Below, one piece after another: positions 1 through 8,054 of a stretch of DNA of 64,000 nucleotides. Made by a program: the position numbers and the translations under genes. Source of the DNA: Galbibacter sp. BG1 (GTDB taxonomy: Bacteria > Bacteroidota > Bacteroidia > Flavobacteriales > Flavobacteriaceae); the NCBI RefSeq assembly GCF_013391805.1, contig NZ_CP058364.1, positions 2,361,501-2,425,500 on the forward strand, read 5' to 3'. Each line of letters opens with the position of its first letter. Position 1 is the first letter of the stretch. The notes below the pieces were generated by a model. The model searched no databases and was not told the origin of the DNA. It saw only the letters and a list, made by a program, of their open reading frames with translations.

Positions 1-251
1 CGTCACTGCCTTTTGCTGAAATGGATCAAACATTACGTTATCACATTATTGATGGTAAAGTAGTAACATCCTCAAAAATTCAAAATAATGCTACTGTAGC
101 TACTTGGCAGGGCACAAACATTACTACAAATACCGGTAGCAGTGTTACCATAAAAGATGCTAAGGGAGAAACCGCTACTGTGGTTGCAAAAGATTTTGTG
201 GCTTGGAACGGTGTAGCTCATGTAATAGATAAAGTGCTTTTATATAAGTAA
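1..251 (+). CDS. Fasciclin (FAS1) domain protein, C-terminal end
   Basis: The reading frame is open from the left edge (frame starting at base 3), so the start lies outside the window. The visible 80 or so residues are polar and Thr/Val-rich and end with the motif GVAHVIDKVLLYK. That is the typical closing H2 box of a FAS1/fasciclin domain (N-G-V-x-H-V-I-D-x-V-L). FAS1 proteins are secreted or surface adhesion proteins, and in flavobacteria they are usually lipoproteins with one or two FAS1 domains. Whether this one has a signal peptide or further domains cannot be seen. The gene is followed 25 bp later by a strong hairpin terminator. Confidence 0.75.
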   Translation, partial: SLPFAEMDQTLRYHIIDGKVVTSSKIQNNATVATWQGTNITTNTGSSVTIKDAKGETATVVAKDFVAWNGVAHVIDKVLLYK

Positions 252-276
252 TACATATCTAAAAAGAATTTTTAAG

Positions 277-312
277 ATGGCCGTTTAAATATTTTTAAGC
301 GGCCATTTTTTT
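277..312 (+). terminator. Rho-independent terminator after the fasciclin gene
   Basis: The stem ATGGCCG/CGGCCAT has A/T-rich extensions into the loop and is followed by a run of seven T. It lies between the convergent fasciclin gene and the rubredoxin-tailed gene. The stem is symmetric enough to act on the minus strand as well. Confidence 0.85.
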
Positions 313-322
313 ATAAATAGTT

Positions 323-1768
323 TTACCTCACTTCCTTTACCATTGTTTGTTTCTCAAAATTACTTTTCGGGGCCTCACATAAAGAGCAATGGTAGTCAGC
401 TGGAAGTTGTTCGAATGTTGTATTCTTTGAAATATCTTGAGTAAGATCGCCGTATAGCGGATCGTAGATGGTAAGGCAATCCATACATTGATATACTTCG
501 GTTTGTACTTCCTTTTTTTGTTCCATGACCTCTTTCTTCGGTTCCTCCTGTTCTTCACCCAAATGTTCAAAATACATTTTGCTAAGCTCCATTAATAACA
601 CAGGGAGTTCAACTTTATCGATATCTTGAACGTGGGTAATATATTCAAGAGTGTTCGGATCGAAATTTTTGGCATAAAGCAAATTATAGGTATCCCGTAT
701 TTTAAAATCGCCCGCTACTTCTGGTTTTTTATTTTTTTCAATAACGATGGAAGTAAAATAATAGGCTTTTTTGGTGTAATCGGTTATCCCAAAGGTGAGT
801 CCGTAAGTACTGATATCATTTTGGTCAAAATTGGAAACCAAGTATTTTTTCAGTTTTAGGGCTTCCTTATTGGCAACAGGCAAATGCCAATTTAATTCTA
901 GCATGGAGTGGCGAACATTAATTCCTCTCTTGCCGAGGAATTTTTCCCATTTTAATTTGTATTCCGTTTGTATCCCTTTTATTATAAAAGATTTCCAAGG
1001 CGTAATGCAAATTTTTCCAATTTTACATTCCGCACATAAATCGCACATGGCTTTTAAGAAATCAAGATCATATTTGTTATTTCTCCAATACAACCCTAGC
1101 CAATATTTATCAGAACCCATCCTATTCATTCCTTCATAATAGGGAAATGGATGAAAGGGGATTTTTAGCGTACTGTCAACTGTCCTGCAATTAGTGTCGA
1201 TGGCATCGTTAACAAGTTCGAAAACCATTTCCACAGTTTCCGGCTCTTCCTGTAAGATCTGTTCTATGGCCAGAGAGACCTTAGAGATGTCCCAGCTATA
1301 AATTAGCACAGGATAAGTGGTAGAATGGTGCCATTGCGGAAGACGTATATTTAAATACCAGTAATCTTCATAGGAAGAAGCAATAAAATTTAAATGGCCT
1401 GTATACAACGGTACCAATCTTTGTTTGGGATCGGAAATATTTATTTTTAATGTTGGATGATGTCTAAATTGTTCTAAAATATATAAATACCTATCTCCCG
1501 TAAGCCAAGATGTTTTCGGAAAAATATCTGCCGATACATAAGAACATACAATGTTTTCTGTCCCCTTTTCGTTCGGGGCAATCCATTCTAAGTCGTTGAA
1601 ATTGGAAATATCCTCTTTGGCTATTTCTTTTGAGAAAAGAATATCTTGGCGGGATCCAAAACTAATGGTTTTTAATCCAGAATTTTCTGCTGCCATTGCA
1701 ATGGATTTAAGTTCCCCAGGAGACAAAACCCCGCCCTTAACTATAAGTCTATTCAATTCTTTTTTCAT
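323..1768 (-). CDS. Rubredoxin-tailed nitrite/sulfite-reductase-like electron transfer protein
   Basis: This is a 481-residue protein. The C-terminal 55 residues form a rubredoxin domain: C-M-D-C near residue 427, then YDPLYGD, then C-S-L-C near 461, which binds one iron. The N-terminal part (KGGVLSPGELKSIA...) resembles the ferredoxin-like half domain of nitrite and sulfite reductases. A Cys cluster near residues 242-252 (CDLCAECKIGKIC) could hold an iron-sulfur centre, but a full siroheme site is not evident. It starts 12 bp after the nitrate reductase stop codon, so it is almost certainly cotranscribed as the last gene of narK-nitrate reductase-rubredoxin. I infer that it passes electrons to the nitrate reductase or helps nitrite reduction. 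The exact role is not known to me. Confidence 0.7.
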   Translation of the reverse strand: MKKELNRLIVKGGVLSPGELKSIAMAAENSGLKTISFGSRQDILFSKEIAKEDISNFNDLEWIAPNEKGTENIVCSYVSADIFPKTSWLTGDRYLYILEQFRHHPTLKINISDPKQRLVPLYTGHLNFIASSYEDYWYLNIRLPQWHHSTTYPVLIYSWDISKVSLAIEQILQEEPETVEMVFELVNDAIDTNCRTVDSTLKIPFHPFPYYEGMNRMGSDKYWLGLYWRNNKYDLDFLKAMCDLCAECKIGKICITPWKSFIIKGIQTEYKLKWEKFLGKRGINVRHSMLELNWHLPVANKEALKLKKYLVSNFDQNDISTYGLTFGITDYTKKAYYFTSIVIEKNKKPEVAGDFKIRDTYNLLYAKNFDPNTLEYITHVQDIDKVELPVLLMELSKMYFEHLGEEQEEPKKEVMEQKKEVQTEVYQCMDCLTIYDPLYGDLTQDISKNTTFEQLPADYHCSLCEAPKSNFEKQTMVKEVR

Positions 1769-1780
1769 ATCAATTCATTT

Positions 1781-4700
1781 TTAGGCAGGAACACTACTGT
1801 TGTTTAAAATTTCCCGAACTTCTGTTTTACAGCTACCACAACCTAATCCGGCCCCAGTTTGTTTGCAGAGCTGTGTAAAGTCACCACAGCCCTGGCTAAT
1901 AGCTTCCTCTATGTTTCCGGCACCCACTTGACTGCAGGAACAAACCAGCTTACCAATTACAGGTTTGGCTTGAGTGCTTCCCCGTAGCAGCGTATTTCTT
2001 TTATCAGAAAGCTCTATTTTGCCCTCTATCATTTCTTTGAACTCCGCGAATTCATTTTTATCGCCCATTAAGATCGCTCCAATGAGAAGATCGTCTTTTA
2101 CGATGCATTTTTTATAATATCGTTTGCTAACATCAGTAAAAATAATTTCTTCAAAACTTGCATCGTTATCGGGAACATTAATATCTCCTATGCTACATAA
2201 ATTCAGGTCGTTGAATTTTAAGATGTTCATAAGAACCGATCCCTTATAATTACTGCTAACATCTCCAGCCATAAAATTAGCGAGTACATTTGCTTGTTCT
2301 TCTGCTGCGGAAGTGATTCCGAAAAGCTGATTGTTGAACTGTGCAATTTCCCCAATAGCAAATACAGAAGCATCAGACGTTTGTAAATGTTGATTTACTT
2401 TGATGCCTTTTCCACATTCTATCCCGGCTTGTTTTGCTATTTCCATATTTGGTCTGGTACCAATAGCGTAAACAATGGCATGGGCATTAAAAGTTTTTCC
2501 GCTTTTTAGGGTTATGGAAAGATCGTTTTGCTCTTCATCATCGAAAACGGTGCTTACTTCATTATCAAAATAAATTTGCACTCCTCTTTCTTGAACATCT
2601 AAAGCCAAAAGCTTGCTGGAAATTTTGTCCAATTGGCGTTCCATTAAGCGTGAAGATCGCTGTACAATGGTAATTCTCACTCCTTGGTGTTTGAGTGCTG
2701 CAGCCAATTCCAAACCTAAAAGTCCGCCACCCACAATAACCACGTGTTGTTCTTCTACCGGAAGCTGTGTATTTTCTAAGTGCTTTTTAAAAGCATCAGC
2801 ATCTGTTTTATTTCGTAGCGTAAATCTACCGGGCAGATCTAGTTGAACATCTTTTGGTACGAAAGCCCGGCTGCCGGTGGCTAGAATAAGTTTGTCGTAA
2901 TTATGTAATTTGCCAGAGCTGTCTTCTATGGTTTTAGCTTTTTTATCAATTTTTTTTACCGAAGTGGCTCCGTGAAGTTCAATTCTGAGTTTCTCCAGTT
3001 CAAGTGACTTTATTTTTTGAAGTTCTTGCCAGGAAAGCTCTTCCGTAACGTATTCTGGAAGGAGTACCCTATTGTAAAAGGGGTGTTCTTCTTGTGAAAA
3101 CACATGGATTTCATCGGAAGCATTGTGTTCCCGGTAGTTTTGTACAAATCGGAATGCCGCTGCTCCAGCCCCTACGATCATAATTTTCTCTTTTCCTTTT
3201 TTATATTTTGAAACCGATACAGCCGTAAACTTAAAATCGGGTTCTTTCGATTGCGGATCTACAATAGTATTGGTAAGGTTATTGGCACGGTTGAGGTCGC
3301 TTTTTAAAATTTTCCCCCAATGCATAGGAATAAAAACGACTCCTTCGCGAACCGCATCCGTGACGTTGCAACGGAGTCTTACCGTTCCATTTCTACTCTT
3401 TATTTCTGCGATATCTCCATTTTTTAGATAGTATAAATAAGCATCCACTGGATTGATTTCCAATAGAGGAGTAGGGTAGTGGGTGTGCAAGCGGGAAACT
3501 TTTCCCGTTTTGGTCATGGTATGCCATTGATCGCGTACCCTTCCTGTTGTAAGGATAAGTGGATAGGTGCTATCGGGCTGAATGGAAGCATTTTCGGTGC
3601 TGTAAGGAACATTGAAAATAGCTTTCTGGGAAGGGGTGTAGAACTTTTTATCTTCAAATAGGCGTTTGGTACCGGCGTGTCTGTATGCTGGGACCGGCCA
3701 TTGTATAGTGCCTTTGGTTTTAAGTCGGTCGTAGTTTAAAAAGGAAATATCGATGTTGGTGCCTTTCGTCATAGCACAGTATTCTTGGTATATTTCTTCC
3801 GTAGCATTGTAATTAAAACCTCTGTACCCCATTTTGTTGGCAAAATCGCATAAAATCTCTACATCTGGGCGTGCCTCGCCTGGGGCGTTTATCGCTTTGG
3901 GTAAATACGAGATTCGCCTTTCGGAGTTGGTCATGGTTCCTTCTTTTTCCAACCAGGCAGCGGCAGGCAGTAATAAGTCGGCAAGTTTTGTGGTATCAGA
4001 CTTGTGGGAGATATCTTGTACCACCACAAATTTGGCATTTTTTAAGGCCTTTTCAACCCTTCTTGCGTTGGGCATACTTACCAAAGGATTGGTACAAACA
4101 ATCCACACGGCTTTTAATTTTCCTTTTTCAAGGGCATCGAACATTTCTGTGGCGGTATATCCCGGCTTTCCGGAGATCCCGTTTACGCCCCAAAATTGTG
4201 CTACTTCTTTTCGGTGTTCTTCGTTTAGTAAGTTTTTATGTACAGCTAATAAATTGGCCATTCCGCCAACTTCACGACCGCCCATGGCATTTGGTTGGCC
4301 AGTTAATGAAAAAGGGCCCGAACCGGGTTTGCCAATTTGCCCAGTTATTAGCGATAAATTTAAGAGTGAGAAATTTTTATCGGTACCTACCACACTTTGA
4401 TTAAGCCCCATGGCCCACATACTTATAAAGCCTTCAGCAAGCCCAATCATATCAGCCGCTTTTTTGATTTCATTTTCTGAAATCCCACAAATTTTAGCTG
4501 CTTTTTTTAGGGAAGTGCCCAAAATTTGTTCTTTGTATTTCTGAAAGTTTTCAGAATGGTTTTTTATAAAATTATAATCTATTAAACCCCGCTCCAACAA
4601 GCGTCTTCCAATGGCATTGTAGAGCGTAATATCGGTTCCAGGGATAATTTGCAGGTGTAAATCGGCAAACTTGGCAGAATCGGTTTTTCTTGGATCTACG

Positions 4701-5302
4701 ACAATTATTTTTACATTCGGATTCGCTTCCTTGTGTTTTTCTATCCTTCGGAAGAGAATAGGATGGCAAAAAGCAGGATTGGCGCCTGCAATTAAGAAGC
4801 AATCTGCTAATTCAATATCGTCGTAGGCAATAGGAACAGAATCTTCCCCAAATGTTTTTTTGTAGCCCACTACAGCCGAGCTCATGCATAGGCGTGAGTT
4901 GGTATCGATGTTGTTGGTGCCAATAAAACCTTTAACAAGTTTATTGGCAATATAGTATTCCTCGGTTAAACACTGCCCTGAGACATAAAAACCTACACTG
5001 TCTGGGCCGTGTTTTTTAATAATGGATTTGAAAACGGAAGCTGCCCTTTCCATGGCCGTATCCCAAGATACACGCTCTTTTGGATGTGATTTGCTCCACC
5101 GCATTTCAGGGTACAAAATTCTGTCAGAAGTATCGTTGGCTACATAATGTAAGTTCATCCCTTTTGAGCAAAGCATCCCTTTGTTTACGGGATGGTCTTT
5201 ATCGCCTTCCACCGTAACTTTATTTTGCGCGTCTTTTTTAACTACAATTCCGCAGCCGACACCGCAATATGAACAGGTTGTTTTTACTTCTTCTTTCAAC
5301 AT
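1781..5302 (-). CDS. nasA: Assimilatory nitrate reductase, catalytic and FAD subunits fused, BFD tail
   Basis: This 1173-residue protein reduces nitrate to nitrite in the cytoplasm (no signal peptide or Tat motif). Residues 1-60 carry the 4Fe-4S motif CSYCGVGC...CSKGMN of molybdopterin oxidoreductases. Residues ~60-690 are the bis-MGD catalytic and binding domains (for example NSRLCMSSAVVGYK, LTGQPNAMGGREVGG). Residues ~700-1105 are a NAD(P)H/FAD reductase of the NirB N-terminal type, with two Rossmann motifs (IMIVGAGAAAFRF and VVIVGGGLLGLELA) and the ATGSRAF box. Residues ~1115-1165 are a BFD-like [2Fe-2S] domain (CSCSQVG...CGSCKTE). In enterobacteria the FAD subunit and the catalytic subunit are separate proteins. 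Here they are joined in one chain. It lies downstream of the transporter with a 159-bp gap. Confidence 0.9.
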   Translation of the reverse strand: MLKEEVKTTCSYCGVGCGIVVKKDAQNKVTVEGDKDHPVNKGMLCSKGMNLHYVANDTSDRILYPEMRWSKSHPKERVSWDTAMERAASVFKSIIKKHGPDSVGFYVSGQCLTEEYYIANKLVKGFIGTNNIDTNSRLCMSSAVVGYKKTFGEDSVPIAYDDIELADCFLIAGANPAFCHPILFRRIEKHKEANPNVKIIVVDPRKTDSAKFADLHLQIIPGTDITLYNAIGRRLLERGLIDYNFIKNHSENFQKYKEQILGTSLKKAAKICGISENEIKKAADMIGLAEGFISMWAMGLNQSVVGTDKNFSLLNLSLITGQIGKPGSGPFSLTGQPNAMGGREVGGMANLLAVHKNLLNEEHRKEVAQFWGVNGISGKPGYTATEMFDALEKGKLKAVWIVCTNPLVSMPNARRVEKALKNAKFVVVQDISHKSDTTKLADLLLPAAAWLEKEGTMTNSERRISYLPKAINAPGEARPDVEILCDFANKMGYRGFNYNATEEIYQEYCAMTKGTNIDISFLNYDRLKTKGTIQWPVPAYRHAGTKRLFEDKKFYTPSQKAIFNVPYSTENASIQPDSTYPLILTTGRVRDQWHTMTKTGKVSRLHTHYPTPLLEINPVDAYLYYLKNGDIAEIKSRNGTVRLRCNVTDAVREGVVFIPMHWGKILKSDLNRANNLTNTIVDPQSKEPDFKFTAVSVSKYKKGKEKIMIVGAGAAAFRFVQNYREHNASDEIHVFSQEEHPFYNRVLLPEYVTEELSWQELQKIKSLELEKLRIELHGATSVKKIDKKAKTIEDSSGKLHNYDKLILATGSRAFVPKDVQLDLPGRFTLRNKTDADAFKKHLENTQLPVEEQHVVIVGGGLLGLELAAALKHQGVRITIVQRSSRLMERQLDKISSKLLALDVQERGVQIYFDNEVSTVFDDEEQNDLSITLKSGKTFNAHAIVYAIGTRPNMEIAKQAGIECGKGIKVNQHLQTSDASVFAIGEIAQFNNQLFGITSAAEEQANVLANFMAGDVSSNYKGSVLMNILKFNDLNLCSIGDINVPDNDASFEEIIFTDVSKRYYKKCIVKDDLLIGAILMGDKNEFAEFKEMIEGKIELSDKRNTLLRGSTQAKPVIGKLVCSCSQVGAGNIEEAISQGCGDFTQLCKQTGAGLGCGSCKTEVREILNNSSVPA

Positions 5303-5461
5303 GGAATCTTCTTTTTTTGCTCTTGAATTTTAAATTGTAAACAGAGCTCCTTGTAAATTGCACATTTTTTCAGTCAATTAAAACAGGGAGCTCCAATTAT
5401 TAAGGATGTCTAATTTTTAGGCCAATGTGATTTATACATTCGCAATTTTAATTCAAAATTG

Positions 5462-6886
5462 TTATCCATTTGCGGCAACCAATTTCCCTGTGGTCTGTCT
5501 CATTTCTTCTTGAGCAATCTTTTCGTCTTGTGTAGAGAATCGAATGGCCAAAGCACATATTCCAGTAACAACAACTAGCATCCCAATCATTAAATATCCG
5601 CTGGATACAGCATTTGCAGCAGCTTCCGACTGTGCTGCCTTAATAACCGCTTCTCCCAATCCTTGATTTTCTGCAATGGCTGCTTTTTCAGCTACGGCAG
5701 ATTTGGATTTTAAGAGCAATGCCGCCAAAAATGCTCCCACATTACCTCCTGCACCTACAATTCCAGAGATCGAGCCAATCGCTTTTTTATTTATAAAAGG
5801 GACTACGGAAAAAGTGGCACCTTCTGCCATTTGGGTAGATAAACTAAAGGCTACTAAGAATATTATACCGGCAATTAGGCTGGTCATTGTTGAAAAAACG
5901 GTAAGCATAATACCTTCCACTGTTAAAATGGCCACAAGGAAAAGTACACGCCCGCGTAACCCTTTTAATTTTCCGAAGCGATCTCCAAAGAAGCCTCCAA
6001 GTGTTCTAGCAAATATGTTCATTAGCGCAAAGGATAATACGATATTTCCTGCGGTGAGCCTATCGAGTTGAAATGTGTTTTGAAGGTAATCGTCCATGGT
6101 TCCATAAACAGTGAGTTCTATCCCAAAACAAGCAGCATACACTATAAATAGAATCCACACTCGGTAGTCTTTAATAGCTTCTAAGAATCCAACTTCATCT
6201 TTTTTTGTGTTAGGTACTTTTTTACCTTTTTCCTTGAGTTCTTTTATATTTCCTTCAGGAGTGTCTTGCGTAAAGAAGTAGTATACGAGTCCCATTAAAA
6301 AACAAGAAGTTCCGGCAATAACCATGGCATAGCGCCAGGCTTCGGATTCTGCCACACCAAAACTAATTACGGCAGCGGCAATTAACGGCATTCCCAATCG
6401 ATTTGCACCTCCGCCCAAATTTCCCCAACCTGCAGAAGTAGCGTTGGCGGTTCCAACAATATTGGAAGCGAACATGAGGGAAGTATGCACTTGGGTAATT
6501 ACAAAAGATGCCCCTATAAAACCAATAAGGAATCTACATATTAAAAACTGAAATGGCGTTTGTGCCAAACCACTTAAAATAACAGGAATAGCGCCCAAGA
6601 GCAGTAGCCAGGTATAGCATAGGCGTGGGCCATATTTATCACATAATTTTCCAATTAATAATCTAGCAAAAACAGTTCCGGTAACAGCTAGGATAACCGA
6701 ATTCCATTTTTGGTCTGGTGTTAATCCCAATTCTTTAACCACGTCTGGCATGAAGGGGACAATCCCGAACCAGGAGAAAAAACAGAGGAAAAAGGCAAGG
6801 GAGGAAATCCAAAAGGTTCTCATAGGAACACTTTTAAAATCGGTGAGGTTTAGTTTGGTTGCTTTAGTTGTTGCTGTTGTCTTCAT
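5462..6886 (-). CDS. narK: NarK/NNP-family nitrate/nitrite transporter (MFS)
   Basis: This 474-residue polytopic inner-membrane protein has 12 predicted helices. It carries the nitrate-signature glycine-rich stretches of the NNP branch of the major facilitator superfamily: GWGNLGGGANRLGMP near residue 155 and ISGIVGAGGNVGAFLAA near 378. The second lies in the family's usual second signature position. It imports nitrate (or exchanges nitrate and nitrite) for the fused reductase encoded just downstream. It is the first gene of the minus-strand transporter-reductase-rubredoxin operon. A 20-bp palindrome lies 108-127 bp upstream of its start codon, suggesting nitrate-dependent control. Confidence 0.88.
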   Translation of the reverse strand: MKTTATTKATKLNLTDFKSVPMRTFWISSLAFFLCFFSWFGIVPFMPDVVKELGLTPDQKWNSVILAVTGTVFARLLIGKLCDKYGPRLCYTWLLLLGAIPVILSGLAQTPFQFLICRFLIGFIGASFVITQVHTSLMFASNIVGTANATSAGWGNLGGGANRLGMPLIAAAVISFGVAESEAWRYAMVIAGTSCFLMGLVYYFFTQDTPEGNIKELKEKGKKVPNTKKDEVGFLEAIKDYRVWILFIVYAACFGIELTVYGTMDDYLQNTFQLDRLTAGNIVLSFALMNIFARTLGGFFGDRFGKLKGLRGRVLFLVAILTVEGIMLTVFSTMTSLIAGIIFLVAFSLSTQMAEGATFSVVPFINKKAIGSISGIVGAGGNVGAFLAALLLKSKSAVAEKAAIAENQGLGEAVIKAAQSEAAANAVSSGYLMIGMLVVVTGICALAIRFSTQDEKIAQEEMRQTTGKLVAANG

Positions 6887-7221
6887 TTTTAAAAATTTAT
6901 AGTTTTAGTTGGGTAACCGAGCATTCGGCGGGTAGCAATTATTATAATACCCATGTAAATACGCATTATAATACTTAAATTTCCGAACTTAAAATTAAGT
7001 ATTAATACTTAATAATTAAAACTATAAATAAGTATTTTTAAATTTTTATCAAATATTGATTATGAGGACATTAAAATGAAGTATCCCAAAAATATCATCA
7101 GAATAATCGAAAAATTATGAAAATGAAGAAAGGTTTTAAGGCTGTAACTGAGGAATGAAAATCGCACTTACTTAAAAACTAAGTATTTAACACATTAATT
7201 CCTGTGTTTAAAAATGTAGAT
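6887..7221. promoter_or_regulatory. A/T-rich regulatory region of the narK operon
   Basis: This 335-bp gene-free stretch lies between the response regulator stop codon and narK. It is very A/T-rich and holds one perfect 20-bp palindrome (6994-7013) plus single copies of the same half site: TACTTA at 6972-6977 and 7169-7174, TAAGTA at 7029-7034 and 7180-7185. On the minus strand, TAAGTTCG at 6991-6984 is a one-mismatch match to the TAnnTTTG -7 box of Bacteroidota, immediately downstream of the palindrome. I read this as the narK promoter with its operator. Confidence 0.5.
6994..7013. promoter_or_regulatory. Perfect 20-bp palindrome, candidate nitrate-response operator
   Basis: The palindrome has core TAAGTA-TTAA-TACTTA and is symmetric over all 20 bases. 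The same core with spacer AAAA occurs at 13477-13492 in front of nirB. Both promoters serve nitrate or nitrite assimilation genes, and a NarL-type regulator is encoded between them, so this is a candidate binding site for it. Binding is inferred, not shown. Confidence 0.5.
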
Positions 7222-7887
7222 TTATACCAGACCGTAATTACGTGCTTTATTGGCCAATTCAATTTGATTTTTAACATCTAACTTTTTCATTAAATTAAAT
7301 CGGTGAACTTCCGCAGTGCGTTTACTAATTTTCAGCTCTTCTGCAATTTCTTTGTTGCTAAGCCCTTTTAAAACATGTGTTAGTATTTGCGATTCCCTTT
7401 TTGTGAGATTGAAGTCATCTTTTAAAGAAGAAGAACTGGAAGTAGTTTCTTTTTTAGGCTTTCCATCTACGAAGTTGTTAATAATGATGGAAGAAACGTC
7501 ACCTGTAAAATATTTACCACCATCGGCAACGGTATGCAGTGCTTTTAAAAACTCTTCTTTACTGGAGCCTTTTAAAAGATATCCATCTGCTCCGGCCTGA
7601 ATCGATTGTACCACGTATTCTTCCGAATCGTGCATAGATAATACCAAGGCTTTAATTTCGGGCCATCTATTTTTTAGTTGTTTTACCACTTCGATACCAT
7701 TCATTTCTGGCATCCTTATGTCTACCACCAAAAGATCTGGTTTTCTGGTCGCAATAACTTCTAAAGTTTCTTTGCCATTGCTAGCTTCATCTATAACACG
7801 AATCGATTTATCATCTTCCAAAAGGGATTTAATTCCGTCTCTTACAAGCACATGGTCGTCTGCCAAAATTATATTTATGGTATTCAT
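7222..7887 (-). CDS. NarL-like LuxR-family response regulator
   Basis: The protein has 221 residues. Residues 1-120 are a receiver domain with the acidic pair DD at 10-11, the phospho-acceptor Asp in LLVVDIRMPEMNG (near residue 56) and the conserved Lys in YLLKGSS. Residues ~155-215 are a LuxR/GerE helix-turn-helix (LTKRESQILTHVLKGLSNKEIAEELKISKRTAEVHRFNLMKKL). This is the NarL/FixJ architecture. The gene directly follows the NarX-like kinase gene on the same strand (168-bp gap). The gap contains TAAGTA (7930-7935) and TACTTA (7952-7957) half sites, so it may also be autoregulated. Its likely job is nitrate/nitrite-dependent control of the flanking nir and nas operons. Confidence 0.85.
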   Translation of the reverse strand: MNTINIILADDHVLVRDGIKSLLEDDKSIRVIDEASNGKETLEVIATRKPDLLVVDIRMPEMNGIEVVKQLKNRWPEIKALVLSMHDSEEYVVQSIQAGADGYLLKGSSKEEFLKALHTVADGGKYFTGDVSSIIINNFVDGKPKKETTSSSSSLKDDFNLTKRESQILTHVLKGLSNKEIAEELKISKRTAEVHRFNLMKKLDVKNQIELANKARNYGLV

Positions 7888-8054
7888 CGGTTGTTATAAG
7901 TTTGTAAAGTGAAGCTGAAAACTTCAAACTAAGTACTAAAGTACGGAAAAATACTTATTTGTTGGAAGTATCTGTCTAAAATGGAATTAAGATGATGGGC
8001 TTGATCATTGAATAAAGGCAATGTTTAAGCCTTTAATGCAGTTTTGGAGGTAGA

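Noticed and set aside
3834-4404. Long plus-strand frames opposite the nitrate reductase
   Set aside because: They lie wholly inside the well-supported reductase gene on the other strand and have no family resemblance.
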